A DNA stretch of 8,227 nucleotides, taken from Nitrososphaeraceae archaeon. GTDB lineage: Archaea; Thermoproteota; Nitrososphaeria; Nitrososphaerales; Nitrososphaeraceae. The position numbers and the translations under genes are program-made. The stretch covers positions 1 through 8,227 of the forward strand of contig JAJNBK010000033.1 in NCBI GenBank assembly GCA_021155845.1, given 5' to 3'. Positions 1-5,830 of the stretch are shown piece after piece; the first letter of the stretch is position 1, and every line of letters starts with the position of its first letter. The notes below the pieces were generated by a model. That model was not told where the DNA came from and did no database searches. It saw nothing but the letters and a program-made list of their open reading frames with translations.

Positions 1-456
1 GTTGTAAACACTTGACGCCTCGACTCCTTTGGATGCAGCGATCGAAGCATTCAAAATGATCGAACCGCCGTCCTGAAATAGCGGAAGTGCTTTTTGCACG
101 GTGAATAAAAGCCCTTTCACATTGATACGGAATGTTTTGTCAAAATGCGCTTCGGTAATTGCCCCCAATGGAACTAATTCTCCAACGCCGGCGTTTGCAA
201 ACAGAATGTCGATATGGCCCTTCTGCTCCTTCACGGTGGCATACAACCGATCAAGATCTGCTAAATTTGAGACATCGCCTTGGACACCAGCGGTGCTGTT
301 TTTGCCGATCTGCTTCACTGCTGCATCGAGTTCGCTTTGGCGGCGACCGGTGATGAAAATATATGCGCCCTCTGTGGCGAACCGCTGTGCAGTCGCGAGG
401 CCTATGCCGCTGTTTCCGCCAGTGATGACTGCAACTTTTCCTTCAAGCTTGGTCAT
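1..456 (-). CDS. Short-chain dehydrogenase/reductase, N-terminal part (runs off the left edge)
   Basis: An NAD(P)-dependent oxidoreductase of the classical SDR family; the substrate cannot be told. Translating from the ATG at 456 gives 152 open codons to the window edge. The cofactor-binding motif TGGNSGIG lies at residues 12-19, NAG at 88-90, the structural Asn at 112 and the catalytic Ser at 138. The catalytic Tyr at 151 falls on the last complete codons, so the YxxxK lysine and the C-terminal third lie outside. TGRR at 36-39, after the second beta strand, suggests NADP(H) preference (inference). The start is fixed by a strong Shine-Dalgarno sequence. Base composition is about half G+C by partial hand count, richer than the rest of the window, and codon use (GGC, CGC, GCC) differs from its neighbours, so I infer transfer from a bacterium. 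It is not a close copy of the SDR at 1994-2878. Confidence 0.93.
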   Translation of the reverse strand, partial: MTKLEGKVAVITGGNSGIGLATAQRFATEGAYIFITGRRQSELDAAVKQIGKNSTAGVQGDVSNLADLDRLYATVKEQKGHIDILFANAGVGELVPLGAITEAHFDKTFRINVKGLLFTVQKALPLFQDGGSIILNASIAASKGVEASSVYN

Positions 457-461
457 TTATT

Positions 462-508
462 TCTCCTTGGCTGTCATTTTGATATCTTATCATATGTAAC
501 TATAAAAT
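462..508 (-). promoter_or_regulatory. Promoter and Shine-Dalgarno of the left-edge SDR
   Basis: On the minus strand, AAGGAGA (468-462) sits five bases before the ATG at 456, a much better ribosome site than any other in the window. A TATA-like TTTTATA lies at 507-501. A start about 26 bases downstream would give a short leader of roughly 20 bases containing the Shine-Dalgarno. The site supports the chosen start. The promoter itself is inferred from spacing. Confidence 0.6.
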
Positions 509-709
509 GAGGCAATTAGATATAAATTGAAAGTTACGTATTGAATAGCATGTTTCAATATCGTTTGAGTTTTTTACTAACTATACAAAGGAAACTATAT
601 AAGAAATAGTTTATGAATGTAGTTAAAAAAAGTATCATAACTAGAAAAAGGACTTTCCTTATTATTAGTGCATTTAATATTAACAGCACTATAAAGCGCT
701 TTTTCATGA
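509..709. other. AT-rich intergenic stretch, nothing recognised
   Basis: Between the SDR promoter and the remnant at 710-907 I see no open frame of note, no convincing hairpin and no repeat. The composition is strongly AT-rich with short A and T runs, as in ordinary intergenic DNA of this organism. Confidence 0.5.
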
Positions 710-907
710 TTATTTACTCGTATTGATAGGTTTTAATCTGCTATGATTAGCGACGTAGGATTCCATGCCGGTGATCTGGAACGCGCCCGGAGTAGCGAGA
801 GAGACGATCCCTGCCACAATCTTCTTGGCCTGATGAAGTTATGTATTCACAAATGCTGCCGTAGTTGGAGATGCAATAAGGTTCGTATCAGACAAATTAT
901 CATCTAT
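710..907 (-). pseudogene. Possible gene remnant with one internal stop
   Basis: A minus-strand frame runs 66 codons between the TAG at 910-908 and the TAA at 712-710, interrupted once by a TAA at 841-839. The second half reads like real protein (AKKIVAGIVSLATPGAF followed by QITGMESYVANHSRLK) and coincides with a patch at about 745-830 that is clearly richer in G+C than the AT-rich DNA around it. I do not recognise the family. It could be the tail of a gene brought in with the foreign-looking SDR next door, or a chance open frame. The opposite-strand frame at 743-931 has a less protein-like composition. Confidence 0.25.
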
Positions 908-968
908 CTAACGCGAATTAGAAAAAAATAGAGTTGATGATGCTGTTACTAAGACAAGAAACATAAAG

Positions 969-1112
969 ATGACATTTAACGATCTGAAGAAGAGAATAAG
1001 CAGCAGCGGAAGTCAACAACAAACACAGTTTTTTGGTAAGTTACGGAATAAACTCTTTTGGATCTGGAATTTTGAGGACATAAACGACTGCACTCTTGTT
1101 TTGTCAGTGTAA
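969..1112 (+). pseudogene. Truncated N-terminal fragment (47 codons) of a repetitive Nitrososphaeria protein family
   Basis: The ATG at 969 opens a 47-codon frame ending in TAA at 1110-1112, beginning MTFNDLKKRISSSGS and passing through NKLFWIWNFED. From memory, this opening resembles large proteins found in several copies in soil Nitrososphaeria that start MxFNxLKKR and carry a KPFWIW motif near residue 35, then a Cys-Cys/Asn-His segment and a terminase- or helicase-like ATPase core. If so, only the first ~40 residues remain and the last few codons (DCTLVLSV) are out-of-frame read-through. There is no Shine-Dalgarno or clear TATA box. Alternatively it is a small orphan gene. I am unsure of the family and cannot test it here. 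Confidence 0.35.
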
Positions 1113-1131
1113 ACTACTTGAGCGCCAGATG

Positions 1132-1168
1132 TATAGTTTTTATTATCTCCTAAAATTAAGAAGGTAGG
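1132..1168 (+). promoter_or_regulatory. TATA-like element and Shine-Dalgarno-like site before the 215-aa exported protein
   Basis: TATAG at 1132-1136 is followed by a T-rich tract. AAGGTAGG at 1161-1168 lies five bases before the ATG at 1174, matching a partial Shine-Dalgarno. Together they support initiation at 1174 from a short leader. Confidence 0.45.
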
Positions 1169-1173
1169 AAAAA

Positions 1174-1821
1174 ATGTTGTTGTCATTTAAGGATCCAGTA
1201 ATTCTCTTGAGTTTGTTAACAATGTTCATTATTTTTTCCTTAGATAGCGCGAACAGCTTGTTACCGAATATACTATTCCGACCAATAAATGCTCAAATCA
1301 TCTCCACCATGAATAGTAGTATAACAACAGAAGTTCAGAATCAAACAGCAGAAAATAGCACAATAGACCCTAACTTAGTTTCACAAAAAGAAGAAGTCTT
1401 CATAGTACAGAACACTTCAATATCAGTACCAGCTCCTGTCAGGCATCCAGGTCAACCTCCACACGAAGTAGTATTCGCTCTTCCACTTAGAGATGATGGA
1501 AAAATTTGGTCTGGCAGAGTAACATTTACTGCCAGTAAACCTATTGAAGCAGAGATACTACATATATACAACCCACAGCAGCCCATAGACGAAAAACATG
1601 GTGAGCCATACTATGCTGTATTACCAGGTAATAGAAGTGTTGCTATTTCTCACCTGAGAGACTTGGTAGATGTTCCTATAGAAATCAATGGTACTGGTAT
1701 CAGCTCAGGATCATTTGAATTTGAAGGAAGCGCATTAGTATTTCACAAAACAAGTGGAGAGCCATTTACTGTAACATATACTGTTAATGCAGTTGCAAAT
1801 ACTATGACAAAAATAGAATAA
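1174..1821 (+). CDS. Exported protein of unknown function, 215 aa
   Basis: The first ~40 residues form an export signal: a hydrophobic stretch at about 8-24, then a possible cleavage site near INAQ (38-41). A Ser/Thr/Asn-rich linker follows (about 42-80) with several N-x-S/T sites (Asn 47, 56, 61, 80). The C-terminal part (about 88-208) is the folded domain: it opens with a proline-rich RHPGQPPH segment, then alternating beta-type stretches including HGEPYY (142-147) and INGTG (171-175). There is no cysteine and no recognisable catalytic motif. From memory, similar exported proteins of unknown function occur in Nitrososphaeria. The high beta content and single small domain suit a cell-surface or extracellular binding protein (inference). 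The gene is monocistronic and converges with the SDR at 1994-2878. A small surface domain is as far as the sequence goes. Confidence 0.88.
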   Translation: MLLSFKDPVILLSLLTMFIIFSLDSANSLLPNILFRPINAQIISTMNSSITTEVQNQTAENSTIDPNLVSQKEEVFIVQNTSISVPAPVRHPGQPPHEVVFALPLRDDGKIWSGRVTFTASKPIEAEILHIYNPQQPIDEKHGEPYYAVLPGNRSVAISHLRDLVDVPIEINGTGISSGSFEFEGSALVFHKTSGEPFTVTYTVNAVANTMTKIE

Positions 1822-1924
1822 TGAAATAATCAAATCAGTCTTAAAGTAAGATATAACATATATATGCTAAAGTCAGAAAAGACATGTTTATCAATAATAT
1901 AGGTTAGTCTAATATATTATATAT

Positions 1925-1943
1925 AAAAAAGTCTACCAAAAAA
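1925..1943 (-). terminator. Poly-T terminator of the minus-strand block
   Basis: Read on the minus strand, two runs of six T (1943-1938 and 1930-1925) occur 51-70 bases after the stop of the SDR at 1994. Archaeal transcription commonly stops at T-rich tracts without a hairpin. No comparable plus-strand T run follows the gene ending at 1821, so its terminator is unclear. Confidence 0.4.
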
Positions 1944-1993
1944 TATTCTTGCTATTATTAGTATGACATGATGAGCACCAAAATCTACAAAAT

Positions 1994-2878
1994 CTATATG
2001 TCAAATTGCTTCTTTATCAAGCTTCCAAATTCTCTATCAGACATATTTTTTCTTGCTTCCATTAGCATAGCTGCATCATTTCCTACTAGGTATCTTAATT
2101 GAGGATAATCAGATGTAACAGCATCCAGAATTACCTTTGCAACCTCTGAAGGATGTATTGCATTTTGTTCTATTTTCTTAAATGCTTCTGACATATTATT
2201 TGCCAACTGTGCATATGGGGAATTAGGATTAGATGATGCTTTATTAGCGGTTTTGATATTCTTCCAAAAGTTTGACCCAATAGCTCCAGGTTCTATAAGT
2301 ATTATTTTAATACCAAATGGTTCTAGTTCGTACTGAATAGATTCAGAAAGACCCTCCAAAGCAAATTTAGAGCCATGGTAAAATGCGCTAAGAGGAATCG
2401 ATATCCTTCCTCCCATAGACGTTATATTTACTATTTTGCCGCTTCTTTGCTTTCGCATTATAGGTATTACTGCTTGCATTACTCTTACAGCTCCAAAAAA
2501 ATTGGTTTCAAATTGTTTCTTTATTTCATCCATTGAAGTTTCTTCAAACGCTCCTCCCAACGCGTATCCTGCATTATTAACTACAACATCAATTCTATCT
2601 TTTTTCTTAACTATTCTATTAATGGCATCTATGACTGACTTATCATTATTAACATCTAACTGAATAACCTGTAATGGCAGATTCTCATTTTTTGCTATAT
2701 CTGTAATCTGGCGTGACCCATCTTCTAACTTACGCATTGTTGCAAAAGTATGAAATCCCTTTCTTGCTAACAAAAGAGATGTTTCATAACCTATCCCACT
2801 TGAACTACCTGTTACAACAGCAATACGGGTGCTTTCTCCATTTGGTTTGTTATTATTACCATTACTTTTAGGAGTCAT
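1994..2878 (-). CDS. Classical SDR oxidoreductase, 294 aa, intact
   Basis: A complete NAD(P)-dependent short-chain dehydrogenase of the classical type, in the broad group annotated as retinol- or 17-beta-hydroxysteroid-dehydrogenase-like; the true substrate is unknown. Motifs: TGSSSGIG at 23-30, an LD pair after beta strand 3 (74-75), NNAG at 101-104, Asn 126, NITS with catalytic Ser 154, Tyr 167 and Lys 171 in YHGSK, and EPG at 196-198. All four catalytic residues (Asn, Ser, Tyr, Lys) are present at the usual 13-residue Ser-Tyr spacing. About 18 polar residues (Asn/Lys-rich) precede the Rossmann fold, so the real start could be later, but no internal Met lies before residue 48. Composition is AT-rich, native to this genome, unlike the SDR at 1-456. 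It lies 28 bases downstream of the broken TRAM gene on the same strand and may share its transcript. Confidence 0.95.
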   Translation of the reverse strand: MTPKSNGNNNKPNGESTRIAVVTGSSSGIGYETSLLLARKGFHTFATMRKLEDGSRQITDIAKNENLPLQVIQLDVNNDKSVIDAINRIVKKKDRIDVVVNNAGYALGGAFEETSMDEIKKQFETNFFGAVRVMQAVIPIMRKQRSGKIVNITSMGGRISIPLSAFYHGSKFALEGLSESIQYELEPFGIKIILIEPGAIGSNFWKNIKTANKASSNPNSPYAQLANNMSEAFKKIEQNAIHPSEVAKVILDAVTSDYPQLRYLVGNDAAMLMEARKNMSDREFGSLIKKQFDI

Positions 2879-2906
2879 AGTCAGTTATATGATTCCAGGG
2901 ATTTAT

Positions 2907-3549
2907 CTATGCTGCAGATATACTAACTAACAATAACACAAGCCAAAGCTTGAACGTGCCAAAAAAAGGCTTTTCACTTGAATCATCTTCGATGGTAGAT
3001 GTTCTATTACTGACGCTAGATGTTGTATTAGTTCTACTTCCTGTTGTATTGGGTGTTACTGATATAACATCTATTATTTCAGCATTTGCATATCTGTTTC
3101 CTCCGTGGATTATACGAATGTGCGCATTCTGACCAACCTTTCCGTCCTTTACAAAGATTACAAATCCTTCTATTTGTGTGCGACACCATCTCATCTTCTA
3201 CTTATCTCTGTGATCTGTACATCATATTCTTTACCGGTTTCAACTGGTTTTGGGCGAAAGTTGCTTCTACTGATATCTGCAATGTTCACGTTGTATTTCT
3301 TACTAACTACTACTGGAGCGTCAAGTTCTTGACTTTCAGTATTATTAATTTAGTATTATTAATTTCTACTGATGAATCTTCTTTCAGTGACACTTGCGCT
3401 ACTGCGGGCTTACTTATTTTAGAGATGGTTAAAATTAGTAACAAGTTGTTTATTATTGTTGGTAACAACTCAGCAATTAGTAAATTGGGGAGTAATAGTA
3501 ACGCTCCGATAAGCCCAGCTAGTACAAATATTGAATTTCTTTTAGTCAT
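2907..3549 (-). pseudogene. Broken membrane-associated TRAM-domain protein (about 208 codons when repaired)
   Basis: Three pieces in different frames join into one protein. From the ATG at 3549, a long hydrophobic N-terminus (residues 6-42) and AVAQ lead to VEINNT, where a 14-bp tandem duplication (3338-3365) shifts the frame. Removing one copy restores ESQELDAPVVVSKKYNVNIA and onward to ISRR. A TGA (3193-3191) then replaces the expected glycine of the TRAM motif GDGVA. An extra CA (about 3176-3180) causes the second shift, after which IEGFVIFVKDGKVGQ and RYANAEIIDV complete the TRAM domain (about 92-150 of the repaired protein). A Thr/Ser/Asn-rich linker with NTT and NRT sites and a C-terminal hydrophobic helix (about 190-208) end it. 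TRAM is known as a small beta-barrel RNA-binding domain. Three independent lesions make a functional full-length product very unlikely. The 95-codon frame 2907-3194 might still be translated. Confidence 0.8.
3338..3365. repeat. 14-bp perfect tandem duplication inside the TRAM pseudogene
   Basis: AGTATTATTAATTT occurs twice head to tail (3338-3351 and 3352-3365). Fourteen bases is not a multiple of three, so the second copy shifts the minus-strand reading frame. Deleting one copy restores the frame, which is the main evidence that the flanking frames were once one gene. Confidence 0.92.
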
Positions 3550-3573
3550 GAATATGGTATGTATACATTTTCT

Positions 3574-4017
3574 TTATGTTGAATTGAATAAAATACGCAG
3601 GGATATAGTCTCTAATCTACATTCTTCCTCCTCTCCCATTACACTCCTAAGCTTCTTGAATATTAGTGCACATTCATTCTTATCAAAAGTGTAAGTCGTG
3701 CCATCAATTCTTTCTTCTACTAATGTAGATTTCTTTAATTCTTTAGGAGGCATACCACACATAGAGCATTTGTATATTTCTTTATAGAGATCTATAGCTT
3801 CATCTCCATAAGCCTGTATTCCATATTGACTACCATCATCACAGGTAACTTCAACAGAGCAATACTCTATTCCATTTATCGCGTGACTTATATTTTCAGA
3901 TTTTTTTGTTATGTGGCACTGGACATTTTTCTTATTACCGTCGCCTTCTTCGGCATTAGGTGGTGGTCCAGAAAAAAGAAGTTGTTGTAATGCAGATATG
4001 CTGTTTGCGTAGTACAT
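3574..4017 (-). CDS. Cysteine-containing protein with a YHS/TRASH-like motif, 147 aa
   Basis: I do not recognise the whole protein. Residues 30-80 hold three spaced cysteines (34, 53, 59) within a beta-type stretch. Residues 82-128 contain C84-x2-C87, then a 20-residue spacer, YTFD, and C116 followed by ALIFKK. This order (CxxC, aromatic-Phe, Cys, Phe-Lys) resembles YHS/TRASH metal-binding modules, and from memory similar segments precede the kinase core in some Nitrososphaeria sensor kinases. Zn or Cu binding or a sensory input role is therefore possible (inference). No kinase follows, and after SVMGEE (125-130) the tail looks unlike the rest, so the gene may be a truncated sensor. The start at 4017 is the first ATG after an in-frame TGA (4038-4036), with no Shine-Dalgarno. 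It lies 24 bases upstream of the TRAM pseudogene on the same strand. Confidence 0.6.
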   Translation of the reverse strand: MYYANSISALQQLLFSGPPPNAEEGDGNKKNVQCHITKKSENISHAINGIEYCSVEVTCDDGSQYGIQAYGDEAIDLYKEIYKCSMCGMPPKELKKSTLVEERIDGTTYTFDKNECALIFKKLRSVMGEEEECRLETISLRILFNST

Positions 4018-4035
4018 CCACCATAGACACCTTTT

Positions 4036-4164
4036 TCATAATTGCCCTTTTTTTAGTGCTGGGATTGCGGATCTCTTCTTTCCAAGTCTTCAAACCACTT
4101 CCATAGAACCAAAGACAGGTAGAAAACCTAATGCAACGCATGCAATAGATTCTGTTATTTCCAT
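4036..4164 (-). pseudogene. Small membrane-type peptide gene with an in-frame TGA
   Basis: The ATG at 4164 opens MEITESIACVALGFLPVFG followed by SMEVV, then TGA (4092-4090), then RLGKKRSAIPALKKGQL and TGA (4038-4036). Replacing the first TGA by TGG (Trp) gives a 42-residue peptide with a hydrophobic helix followed by a basic tail (RLGKKR), a shape I recall for short membrane peptides of this class. The frame is the same as that of the Cys protein beginning at 4017, so an alternative is that both are pieces of one longer gene with two nonsense codons. The overlapping frame from 4168 has a less natural composition and is taken as a shadow. Confidence 0.45.
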
Positions 4165-4336
4165 ACAATTATTATTATACAACATCCGAAACATTAATTC
4201 TGCTCATTACTACATTAAATAAATCGAAATCTGTCTAAATAATCATCAGCGCTTTTAACAAATTATAGCCTTACTTAACAATACTATTGGATTATGATTA
4301 AGAAGGGAATACATGTGATAGGTAAATAGTATTAGA

Positions 4337-4441
4337 TTGGAACATCTAACAATCGCTACAATCTTACTTTTATCCACAACACTATTGTTAATACTACCTT
4401 CTAATATAATAATAAATAATAATGTGCTAGCTAAGGAATAA
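4337..4441 (+). pseudogene. Signal-peptide-like remnant, 34 codons
   Basis: A short plus-strand frame from a TTG at 4337 to TAA at 4439-4441 begins with EHLTIATILLLSTTLLLILP after the start residue and ends NNNVLAKE, which has the form of an export signal with a cleavage site near VLA. Beyond the TAA the same frame continues for about 30 codons with three cysteines, so this could be the head of a decayed exported protein. There is no ATG and no clear ribosome site, and AT-rich DNA readily encodes Leu/Ile runs, so confidence is low. Confidence 0.25.
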
Positions 4442-4825
4442 TCCGAACCTCAGACCTGTCCATATCAGTTTCATGATACCTGTTTCCAAAAACGGAGATG
4501 CGCAGGTAGAGCACATCATGACATATCTACCTATGTATATATTTTCCATCTAGATATTTTGGATATAGAGTATCTATTCTTAATTCCATGAGCATCAGTA
4601 CAATGTTCAAGCACTTCATCTATTGTATTAGCAAGAATTAGAGATTGGGCTGTAGAACTTTTTAGTACACTTGGATATTCAAATGTAAGTATAATTGCTC
4701 TTAGAAGTAATAACATTAATGTAGAAATTATATTTACTTTATCTTTAAGGAATTAGTTAATCATATATTCTGAAAGAAAATTGATTGTTTGATCAACAGT
4801 AAATCTATATTCTTTACAATGTAAT
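4442..4825. other. AT-rich stretch without a supported gene
   Basis: This stretch separates the minus-strand block from the exported-protein genes. A 61-codon minus frame (4531-4716) and a start-less plus frame of about 56 codons overlapping it have neither convincing motifs nor ribosome sites. I call nothing here beyond possible decayed coding DNA. Confidence 0.45.
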
Positions 4826-4828
4826 GTA

Positions 4829-4834
4829 TTTATA
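4829..4834 (+). promoter_or_regulatory. TATA box of the NHL propeller gene (leaderless)
   Basis: TTTATA at 4829-4834 is centred about 27 bases before the ATG at 4859, the usual archaeal TATA-to-start distance. Transcription would begin at or next to the A of the ATG. No Shine-Dalgarno sits before the ATG, consistent with a leaderless mRNA. Confidence 0.6.
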
Positions 4835-4858
4835 GTATCAGTTTTTTATCTTTTGTAA

Positions 4859-5725
4859 ATGAAAAAATTGATTGTGTTAACGGCAATTGCAGCATTTCTT
4901 TTTGCCTTTATTTTGCAAAACTCTTATGCACAGGAACAATATATGGTTGTTAATCAATGGGGCCAATCAGGTAGAGGACAAGAAGGCAGTTTTTCTCAAC
5001 CTATCGAAATCTCAATAGACTCTGAAGGTAATGTATATGTAACAGACTTTACTGCCGTCTCAAATCAAATTCAAAAATTTTCGAATAATGGCTCTTTCTT
5101 AGATTCTTGGGGCTCCCTTGGTTTTGGAGCAAATTATTTCGCAAATCCTACGTCTATTGCGATTGACTCAGAAGACAATGTTTATGTAACAGACTTTGGA
5201 ACCCCTTCTTTTGCAGTACAAAAGTTCACTTCAAATGGTACATTTCTTGATGCATGGGGCGCAGTAGGATTAGGTTCTGGTCAATTCATCAATCCTGCAG
5301 GTATTGCTGTTGATTCTGATGGTTATGTTTATGTTTCTGATTTTGGAGAAAATAATCATGTTGTAAAGTTTGATAGTAATGGTAATTTAGTGAATGAATG
5401 GGGATCTGCAGGTACAGATAATGGTCAATTTATTACACCAACTGACATTGCAGTAGATTCGCAAAACAATGTATATGTAGGCGATATGGGAAATGATAGA
5501 ATACAGGTCTTTGATAGCAATGGTAACTTTTTGAGAAGCTTTGGATCGTCTAGTACTGGAGAAAGTCAGTTAGGCGGTGTTGGAGGAATTGCAATTGATC
5601 CTGAAGGTAATGTATATGTATCAGAACCAGACAATAATAGAATTTCGGTATTTGACATTAATGGTAATTTCATAACCACTTGCAATAGATTCAGAAGAAA
5701 AGATATTTGTAGTAGATCAAAATAA
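4859..5725 (+). CDS. Exported NHL-repeat beta-propeller, 288 aa, last blade lost by frameshift
   Basis: A signal peptide (MKK then a hydrophobic core to about residue 20, probable cleavage after SYA, 22-24) precedes NHL-type repeats of about 47 residues. The repeat core is P-x-x-I-A-x-D-S-x-x-N-V-Y-V-x-D followed by F-x-x-N-G-x-F. Five are clear, beginning near residues 45, 94, 143, 191 and 238. An N-terminal strand (28-36, ending in NQWG) looks like the closing strand of a propeller. NHL propellers usually have six blades and bind proteins, RNA or carbohydrates; some act as enzymes, but no catalytic residues can be assigned. After NGNFI (268-272) the frame is lost. Another frame from 5676 reads P-LAIDSEEKIFVVDQ and NDRIQVFARS to a TAA at 5754-5756, clearly blade six. 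So the last 16 residues (TTCNRF...) are read-through. Sequons at Asn 77 and 126 suit an extracellular location. Confidence 0.9.
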   Translation: MKKLIVLTAIAAFLFAFILQNSYAQEQYMVVNQWGQSGRGQEGSFSQPIEISIDSEGNVYVTDFTAVSNQIQKFSNNGSFLDSWGSLGFGANYFANPTSIAIDSEDNVYVTDFGTPSFAVQKFTSNGTFLDAWGAVGLGSGQFINPAGIAVDSDGYVYVSDFGENNHVVKFDSNGNLVNEWGSAGTDNGQFITPTDIAVDSQNNVYVGDMGNDRIQVFDSNGNFLRSFGSSSTGESQLGGVGGIAIDPEGNVYVSEPDNNRISVFDINGNFITTCNRFRRKDICSRSK

Positions 5726-5756
5726 CGATAGAATACAGGTCTTTGCAAGAAGCTAA
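5676..5756 (+). pseudogene. Out-of-frame remnant of the sixth NHL blade
   Basis: In the +1 frame relative to the main gene, 26 codons read as the second half of an NHL repeat (LAIDS, FVVDQ, NDRIQVF) and end in TAA at 5754-5756, giving a natural C-terminus ARS. NDRIQVF is identical to blade four (residues 212-218). Compared with the other blades, about 16-20 residues between NGNFI and the proline are missing, so I infer a deletion of tens of bases whose length was not a multiple of three. Confidence 0.75.
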
Positions 5757-5775
5757 ATCCTTCATTCTCAATACA

Positions 5776-5790
5776 TTTTTCTATATTTTT
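5776..5790 (+). terminator. T-rich terminator after the NHL gene
   Basis: Two runs of five T (5776-5780 and 5786-5790), separated by CTATA, follow the original NHL stop at 5754-5756 by about 20 bases and precede the next promoter. This is the usual archaeal T-tract form. No hairpin is seen. Confidence 0.45.
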
Positions 5791-5801
5791 ATAGGTAAGT
5801 T

Positions 5802-5809
5802 CTAATATG
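5802..5809 (+). promoter_or_regulatory. TATA-like box of the 165-aa exported protein (leaderless)
   Basis: CTAATATG at 5802-5809 is centred about 26 bases before the ATG at 5831, and no Shine-Dalgarno precedes the ATG. This is the same arrangement as the upstream NHL gene, suggesting two separate leaderless transcripts. The match to a TATA consensus is weaker than at 4829. Confidence 0.4.
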
Positions 5810-5830
5810 CATTGTTGATATTTTACTGTA

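Noticed and set aside
101..510. Plus-strand open frames opposite the left-edge SDR
   Set aside because: They lie antisense to a clearly motif-bearing SDR and have no recognisable domain; the GC-rich codons of the SDR keep the opposite strand open.
743..931. Plus-strand 62-codon frame
   Set aside because: No ribosome site, an Arg/Cys-rich improbable composition and no motif; the minus-strand reading is more protein-like.
3086..3694. Plus-strand 202-codon frame across the TRAM pseudogene
   Set aside because: It is antisense to the reconstructed TRAM gene, which has clear domain signal. Its length is partly an effect of the AT-rich composition and the duplicated 14-mer.
3191..4092. Stop-codon recoding (TGA read as an amino acid) in the minus-strand block
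   Set aside because: The interrupting stops include TGA, TAG and TAA across the window, stand where different residues are expected, and coexist with frameshifts and ordinary use of the same stops. Decay explains them better.
4531..4716. Minus-strand 61-codon frame in the intergenic stretch
   Set aside because: No motif, start context or partner. An equally long start-less frame exists on the other strand, so coding cannot be argued for either.
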